Below are positions 7,261 to 14,067 of a DNA stretch of 16,232 bases, in pieces. Made by a program: the position numbers and the translations under genes. This stretch comes from Anaerolineales bacterium (lineage in GTDB: Bacteria; Chloroflexota; Anaerolineae; 4572-78; NAK82), in the NCBI GenBank assembly GCA_024643945.1, contig JAHELX010000069.1, forward strand, positions 1-16,232, in the 5' to 3' direction. Below the pieces are notes generated by a model, which saw nothing but the letters and a program-made list of their open reading frames with translations, searched no databases and was not told the DNA's origin. Position 1 is the stretch's first letter; the number at the start of each line of letters is the position of its first letter.

Positions 7261-7830
7261 TCAGGCAAAGATAATTTCGTCGCCGGTCATCTGGGTGATG
7301 ACGGCCAGCGAATAGATGGGGACATTAAGATAGGCCAATTCGGCCCGTCCCCCCTCGAAAGCTTTTTCGATCACAGCTCCGACGCCTTTGATCTCCGCTC
7401 TGGCTTCTATGGCCAGCCGGGCCAAGGCATCAATGGTCTTACCTCGGGCCAGGAAGTCGTCAATGATGAGCACCTTGTCGTCGGGGCCGAGGAATTCGGG
7501 CGACACCATCAATTCCACGAACTCCCCCTTGGTGTGCGAGGGGGCTGTTTGGCGGTACCTCTGCTCGGGCATAGTAACCGGCTTGGTCTTGCGTGCATAG
7601 ACGATGGGTACGCCCAGGGCCAGCGCCGTGGTCAGCGCGGGAGCGATGCCCGAAATTTCAGCCGTCAGCACCTTGTTGATGCCCATCGCCCCAAAGTGTG
7701 CTGCCAAGGCACCGCCGACGGCTAGCATCAAAGCCGGGTCCACCTGGTGGTTAATAAAGCTATCCACCTTGAGGATGCCATTCCCCAGGTTTTTGCCTTC
7801 GCGTCGAATACGTTCCTTGAGAGCTTCCAC
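7261..7830 (-). CDS. xpt: Xanthine phosphoribosyltransferase
   Basis: Xpt joins xanthine to PRPP to form XMP, which GuaA then aminates to GMP; the neighbour is therefore the next enzyme of the salvage route. The 189-residue length is close to the Bacillus subtilis enzyme. The N-terminus MEALKERI...LKVDSFINHQVDP (1-32) and the block SGIAPALTTALALGVPIVYARK (60-81) are typical of Xpt, not of adenine or hypoxanthine enzymes. The PRPP-binding motif VLIIDDFLARGKT lies at 120-132. The GTG start at 7830 has AGGAG eight bases upstream. Its TGA is followed almost at once by the guaA start, so the pair forms a coupled operon. Promoter and repeat boxes lie upstream. I see no guanine riboswitch in the roughly 87-nt leader, unlike the B. 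subtilis gene. Confidence 0.95.
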   Translation of the reverse strand: MEALKERIRREGKNLGNGILKVDSFINHQVDPALMLAVGGALAAHFGAMGINKVLTAEISGIAPALTTALALGVPIVYARKTKPVTMPEQRYRQTAPSHTKGEFVELMVSPEFLGPDDKVLIIDDFLARGKTIDALARLAIEARAEIKGVGAVIEKAFEGGRAELAYLNVPIYSLAVITQMTGDEIIFA

Positions 7831-7902
7831 CGCTATCGCTCCTGTGAGAGACGAATTGAAAGCTGGTTCGAATCATGGGCTGGCGACAGAGCTAGTATAC
7901 CT

Positions 7903-7952
7903 ATATGTTGTGTTGCAACATACATTATACCACAATATGTTGTGTTTGTATA
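7903..7952 (-). promoter_or_regulatory. xpt-guaA promoter with paired 12-bp operator-like repeats
   Basis: On the minus strand TATACA (7952-7947), a 17-nt spacer and TATAAT (7929-7924) form a promoter. TGG before TATAAT makes an extended -10, and +1 is near 7917. A 12-bp direct repeat, ATATGTTGTGTT on the plus strand, occurs at 7903-7914 and 7935-7946, exactly 32 bp apart. One copy fills the upstream part of the spacer against the -35 and the other lies just past +1. The palindrome TGTTGCAACA (7911-7920) overlaps the downstream copy. Two in-phase boxes bracketing the -10 suggest a repressor site, perhaps for purine control. Confidence 0.65.
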
Positions 7953-8106
7953 TAACCCCTAGTTTATCCTACTCCAAAACTGTGCAAGTGTCAAGTCAAA
8001 TACCAGGTACTTTGGGATAGGTTGTAGATTGGTGGAGGCAAGGCTTGCCCCTGCCAGGGCGGCTGCGAGGGGAACTGTCATAGGTTAAGCAAAAATCAAA
8101 CATGTC

Positions 8107-8236
8107 AAGTAACTACTCAGCTACCCTTGCGAAGGTTTGGTGAGAATTTTCAGAGCGAAAATGCCTTGGCCTACCGAAAATTGCCCTGTTGGCAAAGTTA
8201 TTCTCAACCTTCGCAAGGGTAGCTGAGTAGTTACTT
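8107..8236. repeat. 130-bp palindromic element with 31-bp perfect arms (MITE-like)
   Basis: The 31 bases at 8107-8137, beginning AAGTAACTACTCAG, are repeated as a perfect inverted copy at 8206-8236. After a 4-base bulge (8138-8141) the pairing continues with GAGAAT (8142-8147) and ATTCTC (8200-8205). Alternative small hairpins in the centre are ATTTTC/GAAAAT (8146-8151 with 8157-8162) and TTGCC/GGCAA (8181-8185 with 8191-8195). No ORF lies inside and no clear target-site duplication flanks it. The size and arms fit a miniature inverted-repeat element. Confidence 0.75.
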
Positions 8237-8268
8237 CACGCCTACCATTCTGAGTAGACCCATAATAG

Positions 8269-8304
8269 GGAAAGGCAAGGGGAGGGGATTTCCCTTGCCT
8301 TTCC
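8269..8304. terminator. Terminator hairpin downstream of the SH3b gene
   Basis: A 13-bp perfect stem (8269-8281 with 8292-8304) encloses a 10-nt loop. Its arm outer halves are purine- and pyrimidine-rich (GGAAAGG/CCTTTCC). It lies 34 nt past the minus-strand SH3b stop and is followed on the plus strand by TTTCCT. No plus-strand gene ends here, so it most likely ends the SH3b transcript. Confidence 0.6.
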
Positions 8305-8337
8305 TTTCCTATCTGGCTGTCCCGCCCCGAATTCGCC

Positions 8338-9111
8338 TCAAGGCTTTGCCGATTTATCGCAACCGGTCACGCCTCGCCCAGGCCAGTCTCCGAATCTGCC
8401 AGTCCAAACGATTTCGCCATCTTCGAACATTTTCAGGGCTTTTTCCAATGACAGAGACTTTTCCCCATTGTCAAACCTTGCGATTGGGTTATCCCGTATA
8501 AGTCGAAACGTCCCATTTTGGTATTCGAATAGCACGTTTCCGCCTTTGCCTACGAAAGCGAAATCACCGGAATGGGGGCCGATCACGTTACCGTCCTCCA
8601 GTGGCATCAGGAGGTTGTTTAGCCCCGCGTGAGACACGCACGTGAAATGGTCTCGATGATAGATGACGAGAGGGATCTGATTTAAGACACGGTCCACGTT
8701 GGCGTTACTGACATCATAGGAAGGAGGCGACGTTTCAACCACGGGCAGTTTCGATAGCGCTGTTGCATCGATTTCCACAAAATTAGAGCCACCGGTCATC
8801 CACGCATTTCCGGATTCAGTCTTGACGACCAACCACGAGCCGTCTTCACTCCGGCCCACTACTGTAACCTCGGTTCCCGCCGGCAACCCGCCAACTACGC
8901 GGTAATGGATGCCAGGCCCTTCGCGTAGATTTACGCTGGTCAGCGTCCGCGCTCGTGCGCTGGGGCCGCCCAGGAAGCCGCTCCTGAACAAAAGAAACAC
9001 AATGCCTGCAATAAGGAGCAAGCCAATAACTAAACCCACGATGCGGATAGCGCCTGGTTTGCGTTTCTCTTCTTGCTTGTACGTTACATCCTGTTCCTGG
9101 TCATATATCAT
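8338..9111 (-). CDS. Membrane-anchored SH3b-domain protein with unknown C-terminal domain
   Basis: The 257-residue protein starts at the ATG at 9111, which has AGGAGG five bases upstream; an ATG 27 codons earlier lacks such a site. An acidic and basic N-terminus (1-20) leads to one membrane segment (about 21-42). An SH3b domain follows (about 55-115), with the typical VNLREGPGIHYRVVGGLPAGTEVTVVGRSEDGSWLVV pattern split over residues 60-96. The rest (140-257) is a compact region I do not recognise, with Cys158, Cys251 and several His (152, 155, 161, 180). SH3b domains outside the membrane usually bind peptidoglycan or other surface ligands. It is a single gene between a terminator and a divergent intergenic region shared with the aldo/keto reductase. 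Function unknown. Confidence 0.85.
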   Translation of the reverse strand: MIYDQEQDVTYKQEEKRKPGAIRIVGLVIGLLLIAGIVFLLFRSGFLGGPSARARTLTSVNLREGPGIHYRVVGGLPAGTEVTVVGRSEDGSWLVVKTESGNAWMTGGSNFVEIDATALSKLPVVETSPPSYDVSNANVDRVLNQIPLVIYHRDHFTCVSHAGLNNLLMPLEDGNVIGPHSGDFAFVGKGGNVLFEYQNGTFRLIRDNPIARFDNGEKSLSLEKALKMFEDGEIVWTGRFGDWPGRGVTGCDKSAKP

Positions 9112-9265
9112 GTTCTCCTCCTGAGAGACAGTCGATAAATTCGTGTGACTTCTTTTATCAAATTCACCAAGAAGGTGCAACAAGCCCTCCATGGTCAGTT
9201 TAGCACACTCTCAGGCCAGACCGCTACCCCCCAAGCGTAAATTTAGCGTAAAACTTTTGTCAGCC

Positions 9266-9293
9266 TTGACAGCGCACTTGAAAGGTGGATAAT
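9266..9293 (+). promoter_or_regulatory. Promoter of the aldo/keto reductase gene
   Basis: A perfect TTGACA (9266-9271), a 16-nt spacer and GATAAT (9288-9293) form a sigma-70-type promoter; TAATAT two bases on, with an 18-nt spacer, is an alternative -10. The start would fall near 9300, giving a leader of about 55 nt with an AAAGGA site before the ATG at 9357. Confidence 0.7.
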
Positions 9294-9356
9294 ATTAAGA
9301 CTTCATAGCAGAAGACCACGGTTGACACTGTTGAAAAGAAAGGAAAAAGACGACTT

Positions 9357-10322
9357 ATGGAATACCGACGTTTAGGCAAGTACGGGCTCAAAGTAAGCGA
9401 GCTCTCCCTGGGCGCCTGGCTGACCTTTGGCGATCAGATAGACCAGGACACGGCGCGTGAGTGCACGCTGGCTGCCTACGAGGCCGGCGTCAACTACTTC
9501 GATAACGCCGACGTGTACGCTGAAGGCCAGGCTGAGATCGTGATGGGGAAGGTCATCAAAGAGCTTAAGCGCTCGGACCTGGTTATCTCTAGCAAAGTTT
9601 TCTGGCCCGTTGGTCCCGGTCCCAACGACCACGGTCTGTCTCGCAAGCATATCATGGAATCTGTGCACAATTCGCTGAAGCGACTGGGCACCGACTACCT
9701 GGACCTCTACTTTTGCCACCGCTACGACCCCGAGACCCCCCTGGACGAAGTGGTACGCGCTATGGACGATCTGGTGCATCAAGGCAAAATCCTTTACTGG
9801 GGCACCAGCGAGTGGCGTGGTGGACAAATCGCCCACGCCTTAGGCCTGGCCAATCAGTGGGGCCTTTATCCTCCGGCGGTCGAACAGCCCCAGTACAACA
9901 TGTTCAAGCGAGATGTGGTTGAGACCGAGTTAATGGAAGCGGCTCACCAGCACGGTATCGGCCTTGTGACGTGGAGTCCCCTGTCCAGCGGTATCCTTAC
10001 TGGCAAATACAACGAGGGCATCCCCGCCGGCAGTCGCCTCGACTATCACGAGTGGTTGCGACCATATCTGACCCCGGAGAGAATCGATAAAGTGCGGCAA
10101 TTGACCGAGGTGGCTCAAAGTCTGGGAGCCAGCACGGCCGAATTGGCCCTGGCCTGGCTGCTGCGTCTGCCGCAAGTGAGCAGCGTTATCACCGGTGCCA
10201 GCCACGTCAGCCAGGTACACGAAAACTTGAAAGCTGCGGAGCTGAGGGCCAAACTTACACCCGACGTACTGGAGCGGATCGAAGCTATTTTGGGTAACGA
10301 TCCCAACGCGCAAGATAGATAG
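9357..10322 (+). CDS. Aldo/keto reductase (Kv-beta/YghZ-like)
   Basis: A 321-residue (alpha/beta)8-barrel oxidoreductase that uses NADPH to reduce aldehydes or ketones in the cytoplasm. The catalytic tetrad is intact: Asp49 and Tyr54 in NYFDNADVYAEG, Lys80 in SSKVFW, His121 in YFCHRYDP. The block VEQPQYNMFKRDVVE (175-189), WSPLSSGILTGKY (206-218) and the cofactor-phosphate region VITGASHVSQVHEN (277-290) match the group that contains potassium-channel beta subunits and bacterial YghZ. The length is normal. It follows its own promoter. The next gene is on the same strand 131 bp later, with an inverted repeat between. Substrate cannot be told from sequence. Confidence 0.93.
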   Translation: MEYRRLGKYGLKVSELSLGAWLTFGDQIDQDTARECTLAAYEAGVNYFDNADVYAEGQAEIVMGKVIKELKRSDLVISSKVFWPVGPGPNDHGLSRKHIMESVHNSLKRLGTDYLDLYFCHRYDPETPLDEVVRAMDDLVHQGKILYWGTSEWRGGQIAHALGLANQWGLYPPAVEQPQYNMFKRDVVETELMEAAHQHGIGLVTWSPLSSGILTGKYNEGIPAGSRLDYHEWLRPYLTPERIDKVRQLTEVAQSLGASTAELALAWLLRLPQVSSVITGASHVSQVHENLKAAELRAKLTPDVLERIEAILGNDPNAQDR

Positions 10323-10331
10323 ATGGAAGAA

Positions 10332-10402
10332 TGGAAGGCCGGAAGGTTGGAAGAATGACGAAATGAAAGGTTTCCTCAGATTTCTAACCTTCCGATCTTC
10401 CA
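10332..10402. repeat. Imperfect inverted repeat between the reductase and NmrA-like genes
   Basis: TGGAAGGCCGGAAGGTTGG (10332-10350) is the inverse of CTAACCTTCCGATCTTCCA (10384-10402) at 16 of 19 positions. The sequence between and around is rich in GGAAG/CTTCC units. It starts 10 bases past the reductase stop, so it may act as a 3'-end structure. The base composition resembles a dispersed intergenic repeat. Confidence 0.6.
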
Positions 10403-10453
10403 ATCTTCCAAACTTTGGCGCCTCAACCACAAAGATATGCGTGGAGACTCACG

Positions 10454-11383
10454 ATGCCTGAAGTATATACTGATGCTGAACTGAACGTCGTAACTGGAGC
10501 CTTTGGTTACACGGGCAAGTACATCACGCGCCGCCTGCTTTCGATGGGGATAAATGTCAAGACCCTCACCGGGCACCCTGACCGCCCCAACCCATTTGGC
10601 AACCAGGTGAGCGTGGCGCCCTTCAACTTCGACAACCCTGGCGAATTGATCAACAGTCTGCATGGTGCCACTACCCTTTATAACAGCTACTGGGTGCGCT
10701 TTTCGTATGGACCAGTCGGATTCGAGCAGGCCGTCGAGAACACGGAGGCGCTTATCAAGGCCGCGGAAGAGGCTGGTGTCGGCCGGATTGTGCACATCAG
10801 CATCACCAACGCTTCCTCAGAATCCCCGCTTCCCTATTTCAGAGGCAAAGGGCGGCTGGAGAAGGCCATTATCGAGTCCAATCTATCCTACGCTATTATC
10901 CGTCCCACTGTGATCTTTGGGGCTGAGGACATCCTTATCAATAACATCGCCTGGCTCCTGAGGCGGTTTCCGGTGTTCGTCGTCCCGGGAGCAGGCGACT
11001 ATCGACTTCAGCCGGTCTTTGTGGAAGATGTAGCCCGGTTAGCCGTCAACGCGGGCCGACGAGACGACAACCTGACCATAGATGCCGTCGGCCCCGACAT
11101 TTACACATTCAACCAACTGGTCCGCCTCATCGCCAGGAAAGTCCACAGCCGAGCCAGGATCATTCACTTAAGGCCAGGGTTGGCTCTTTTCCTTTCCAAG
11201 TTGATCAGCTATGCAGTCAACGATGTGGTGCTCACCCGGGATGAGGTCGAGGGTTTAATGGTGAATCTTCTCATCTCCAGCGATCCACCTACCGGCGAAA
11301 CCCGGCTAAGTGACTGGCTGGACGAGCATGCGCATAACGTAGGGACGCGCTATGCCTCCGAGTTAAACCGGCACTATCGTTGA
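10454..11383 (+). CDS. NmrA-like / atypical SDR NAD(P)-binding protein
   Basis: A 309-residue Rossmann-fold protein of the extended or atypical short-chain dehydrogenase group. The N-terminal TGAFGYTGKYITRRLL (14-29) has the GxxGxxG dinucleotide motif with Gly15, Gly18 and Gly21. VGRIVHISITNAS (109-121) ends a central strand. YFRGKGRLE places Tyr128 and Lys132 in the YxxxK spacing, and IIRPTVIFG (148-156) is typical of NmrA/NDUFA9-like proteins. The ATG at 10454 has GGAG seven bases upstream; a longer frame from a TTG at 10415 has no site and overlaps the repeat. The Rossmann fold is clear, but redox enzyme, nucleotide sensor and chaperone roles all occur in this group. Possibly cotranscribed with the reductase. 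Confidence 0.88.
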   Translation: MPEVYTDAELNVVTGAFGYTGKYITRRLLSMGINVKTLTGHPDRPNPFGNQVSVAPFNFDNPGELINSLHGATTLYNSYWVRFSYGPVGFEQAVENTEALIKAAEEAGVGRIVHISITNASSESPLPYFRGKGRLEKAIIESNLSYAIIRPTVIFGAEDILINNIAWLLRRFPVFVVPGAGDYRLQPVFVEDVARLAVNAGRRDDNLTIDAVGPDIYTFNQLVRLIARKVHSRARIIHLRPGLALFLSKLISYAVNDVVLTRDEVEGLMVNLLISSDPPTGETRLSDWLDEHAHNVGTRYASELNRHYR

Positions 11384-11471
11384 CAGCAAAAGTCATTTGC
11401 CTTTGTAAGGTCGTTGTGTTACCATGCGTCCCAATTTGATAGTCCCGATCCTGGGAGTTATCGGCTCGCTG

Positions 11472-11495
11472 CCCCGCTTGGGGTGGTATATTTTT
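11472..11495 (+). terminator. Weak hairpin plus T-run after the NmrA-like gene
   Basis: CCCC (11472-11475) pairs with GGGG (11480-11483) around GCTT, and TTTTT ends the stretch at 11491-11495. The stem is only four to five pairs, so intrinsic termination is uncertain. The 246-base gap around it (11384-11629) otherwise shows no convincing promoter, although the next operon needs one. Confidence 0.3.
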
Positions 11496-11629
11496 CAGTT
11501 AAAACACACCAAGTCGGGTCTACATAGTGAGATTTAGCGTGCTTTGGGGACCAGATAGATGATTACTTGGGGTCTGGAAGATGACATTAAGCGTTTTTGC
11601 TTGCAGATAGGTCTAAAGGAGAATGAGTC

Positions 11630-12592
11630 TTGAATAGCATTTCAGATGTGAAACAAGCGCTGGCCAGCCAACAATACATCGCATCCGACGACATCGCCAC
11701 TGTGCTCTACCTGGCTGAACGCCTGGGTAAGCCAGTCCTGGTCGAAGGGCCGGCCGGCGTGGGTAAGACGGAGCTGGGTAAAGCGTGGTCGGGCATTACC
11801 GGCCGGAAGTTGATCCGATTACAATGCTACGAGGGCCTGGACGAGACCAAAGCCCTCTATGAGTGGGAATACGCCAAGCAGATGCTCTATACCCAACTGC
11901 TGCGCGACAAGCTGCAGGATCTGCTGGCCGACGCCAATACATTGGCCAGCGCTGCCGATCGCCTGGCCGCCGAAGAGGACGTTTTCTTCTCCGAACGATT
12001 TCTTCTCCCACGTCCCCTCTTACAGGCCATCACCGCCGACGAGCCGGTGGTGCTCTTGATAGACGAAATTGATCGCAGTGATGTCGAATTTGAAGCGTTT
12101 CTGCTGGAGGTGCTTAGCGATTTCCAGGTGAGCGTACCAGAGCTGGGGACGGTCCGCGCCCGCCACCAGCCGCTGGTGGTGCTGACCAGCAACAATACGC
12201 GCGAATTGTCGGAAGCGCTCAAACGTCGCTGCCTCTATCTTTACATCGACTACCCACCCGTCGAGACCGAGTTGCAAGTCGTGCGTCTCAAGGTGCCCGA
12301 TCTGGGGCCGCAACTCGCCCGCCAGGCGGTGGAATTGGTACATCACCTGCGACGGCTTGACCTGAAGAAGAGTCCCAGCATCAGCGAAACGCTCGATTGG
12401 GCTCGAGCGCTGGTGACGCTCAACGTTTCATCCCTGGATCGGGAAACGCTCGACAACACCCTGACCGTGCTGCTCAAGCACGAAGCCGACGTGATACGCA
12501 CTCGCCAAGCCGTGGGCCGCGGATTGAGCGATGGGTCGGAGCGCGAAGCCGACGATCTGGATGCCCCTCGCCCGCGCTGGCGCTATCGCTGA
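11630..12592 (+). CDS. MoxR-type AAA+ ATPase (CoxD-like)
   Basis: MoxR ATPases act as chaperones that remodel or metal-load a target enzyme together with a VWA-domain partner. This 320-residue protein has Walker A GPAGVGKT (40-47), Walker B VVLLIDEID (140-148), and a sensor-1 region LTSNNTRELSEALKRR (185-200) with Asn188 and arginine-finger candidates at 199-200. A small lid domain (about 230-295) completes the fold. It starts at TTG (11630) with a perfect AAAGGAG eight bases upstream; no in-frame ATG is near. The tail (300-320) is charged and ends RPRWRYR. The VWA gene starts 11 bases after its stop. No carbon monoxide dehydrogenase or methanol dehydrogenase genes are in view, so the client is unknown. 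Confidence 0.93.
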   Translation: MNSISDVKQALASQQYIASDDIATVLYLAERLGKPVLVEGPAGVGKTELGKAWSGITGRKLIRLQCYEGLDETKALYEWEYAKQMLYTQLLRDKLQDLLADANTLASAADRLAAEEDVFFSERFLLPRPLLQAITADEPVVLLIDEIDRSDVEFEAFLLEVLSDFQVSVPELGTVRARHQPLVVLTSNNTRELSEALKRRCLYLYIDYPPVETELQVVRLKVPDLGPQLARQAVELVHHLRRLDLKKSPSISETLDWARALVTLNVSSLDRETLDNTLTVLLKHEADVIRTRQAVGRGLSDGSEREADDLDAPRPRWRYR

Positions 12593-12603
12593 GGAGGTGG
12601 CGG

Positions 12604-14049
12604 ATGGAACAGCGAATTGTCGACTTCATCGCCGGGCTACGTGCGGCCGGAGTACGCATCTCTCTTGCTGAAAGCAGCGATGCATTCCGCGCGATAGAGA
12701 AAGTCGGCGTGATGGACCGCGACGCCTTTCAGTCTGCTCTACGCACCACCCTCGTCAAAGAGGCGAATGACCTGCCTCTGTTCGAGCAACTCTTTCCTCT
12801 TTACTTTGGGAACGGTGGGCCGCCGCTCATCAACCCCCAGGAACACCTAAGCCCCAAGCAGCGGGCTATGCTGGCTGCCGCCCTGCGTGCGCTGCTAAAT
12901 CAGATGCAGCAGGAGGGTCAACCGTCAGGCAGGGGACGTCAGTCCCCAGGCCAGCCCAGCCAATTGGGCCAATTGATGCAGCTCTTGCGCCAACTGCTGT
13001 CAGGGCAAGCTCCCAGTCAGGAAGCGTTAGAGCAATTGGGTCAACAGGTGGGCTTGCCGCTGGCATCTCACCCTGCGCACCAGCCATGGCTCACGCGGCG
13101 GATGTTGCAGGCCATGGGGTGGCAGGAACTCCAGGAGCTACTTGAGCAACTGTGGCAGGAATTGGCCAAGGCCGGTATGAGCCAGCAAGCCATTGAGCAC
13201 TTGCAGCAAATGGTAGCTGCCAATCAAGAGGCATTGGCCGAGCAGGTGAGTCAGTTCGCCGGGGCGAGCATCGCCCGCCAGATGGCGACACAACCTCCGC
13301 GCCAGCCTGGGCCCGATCTGATGCACCGCCCCTTCCGCGCGCTCAGCGAAGCTGAGGTCGACGAACTGCGCGCCCAGGTCCGCCGGCTGGCGGCACGCCT
13401 GCGCAGCCGGGCCGCCCTGCGCCACAAACAGGCCAAGTCCGGGATCCTCGACGCCAAGCGCACCCTTCGCGCTAACCTACGCTATGGTGGCGTCCCTCTC
13501 GATTTACGCCACAAGCATCGCCACCTCAAGCCCAAATTAGCCCTTATCTGCGACGTCTCAACCTCGGTGCGATATTGCGCTGAGTTTATGCTGTTCATGA
13601 TCTACGAGCTACAGGATCAGGTAGCCAAGGCACGCAGCTTCGCCTTCATCAGTGACATTGAGGAGGTCAGTCAGGACTTCGCCGAGTACCGGCCTGAGGT
13701 TGCGCTGGATCGGGTACTGACCCGCCTCCCCGCCGGATATTACAATACTGATCTGGGCTACAGCTTGAACAGCTTTTGCCAGGACTACCTGGACGCCGTG
13801 GACCACCGGACCACGGTCATCTTTCTGGGCGATGGGCGTAACAATTTCAACGATCCCCGTCTGAACCTGGTTCAGACGATCAAGCGCCGGGCCCGGCGCA
13901 TCATCTGGCTGAATCCCGAGTCGCCCCGGCTGTGGGGTACCGGTGACAGCGATATGCTCGACTATCTACCGTTCTGCGATGCTGCTTACGAGGTAAGCAA
14001 CCTGGCTCAGCTCACCGACGCGGTGGATCGTCTGCTGGCTGGCCGTTAG
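12604..14049 (+). CDS. VWA domain protein, CoxE-like
   Basis: A 481-residue cytoplasmic partner of the MoxR-type ATPase. The N-terminal part (1-90) is helical. A Gln-rich helical region (about 95-215) follows. The CoxE signature lies at 277-321: KSGILDAKRTLRANLRYGG, then PLDLRHKHR, then LALICDVSTS. The MIDAS metal site is complete in outline: Asp317-Ser319-Ser321 in DVSTS, Thr382 in NTDLG and Asp410 in FLGDGRNN. I chose the ATG at 12604, which has AGGAGG six bases upstream and lies 12 bases past the MoxR stop; the frame is open 69 codons further upstream, but that overlaps MoxR. It ends only 18 bases before the stop of the convergent downstream gene. Confidence 0.92.
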   Translation: MEQRIVDFIAGLRAAGVRISLAESSDAFRAIEKVGVMDRDAFQSALRTTLVKEANDLPLFEQLFPLYFGNGGPPLINPQEHLSPKQRAMLAAALRALLNQMQQEGQPSGRGRQSPGQPSQLGQLMQLLRQLLSGQAPSQEALEQLGQQVGLPLASHPAHQPWLTRRMLQAMGWQELQELLEQLWQELAKAGMSQQAIEHLQQMVAANQEALAEQVSQFAGASIARQMATQPPRQPGPDLMHRPFRALSEAEVDELRAQVRRLAARLRSRAALRHKQAKSGILDAKRTLRANLRYGGVPLDLRHKHRHLKPKLALICDVSTSVRYCAEFMLFMIYELQDQVAKARSFAFISDIEEVSQDFAEYRPEVALDRVLTRLPAGYYNTDLGYSLNSFCQDYLDAVDHRTTVIFLGDGRNNFNDPRLNLVQTIKRRARRIIWLNPESPRLWGTGDSDMLDYLPFCDAAYEVSNLAQLTDAVDRLLAGR

Positions 14050-14067
14050 ACAGCATACGTGGTTCGA

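Larger units (their letters stand above)
7831..8337. other. Intergenic region holding xpt leader, promoter, palindrome and terminator
   Basis: No protein gene is supported in these 507 bases. From left to right they hold the xpt leader (7831-7917), the xpt promoter boxes (7903-7952), about 150 bases without a clear signal, the 130-bp palindromic element (8107-8236) and a terminator hairpin (8269-8304). The stretch at about 8036-8075 contains GC-rich repeat-like sequence (GGCAAGGCTTGCCCCTGCC). Confidence 0.6.

Noticed and set aside
6928..7725. 265-residue plus-strand frame opposite guaA and xpt
   Set aside because: It lies antisense to two firmly identified genes and its residues show no family motifs; it is a codon-bias shadow.
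7868..7885. GGTTCGAATC resembling a tRNA T-arm
   Set aside because: The flanking bases do not form the T stem and no acceptor or anticodon arm is present, so it is a chance match within the xpt leader.
7831..7917. Guanine riboswitch in the xpt leader
   Set aside because: xpt leaders in Bacillus carry one, but the conserved loop and junction blocks are not visible here on the minus strand and no terminator stem with a U-run precedes the start.
8107..8236. Insertion sequence or CRISPR repeat
   Set aside because: There is no transposase frame inside and only one inverted pair with no regular spacers, so neither call holds.
11623..11637. Four-codon mini-ORF (ATG AGT CTT GAA TAG) overlapping the MoxR start
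   Set aside because: Its ATG is only one base past the AAAGGAG site, too close for initiation; the TTG at 11630 has proper spacing.
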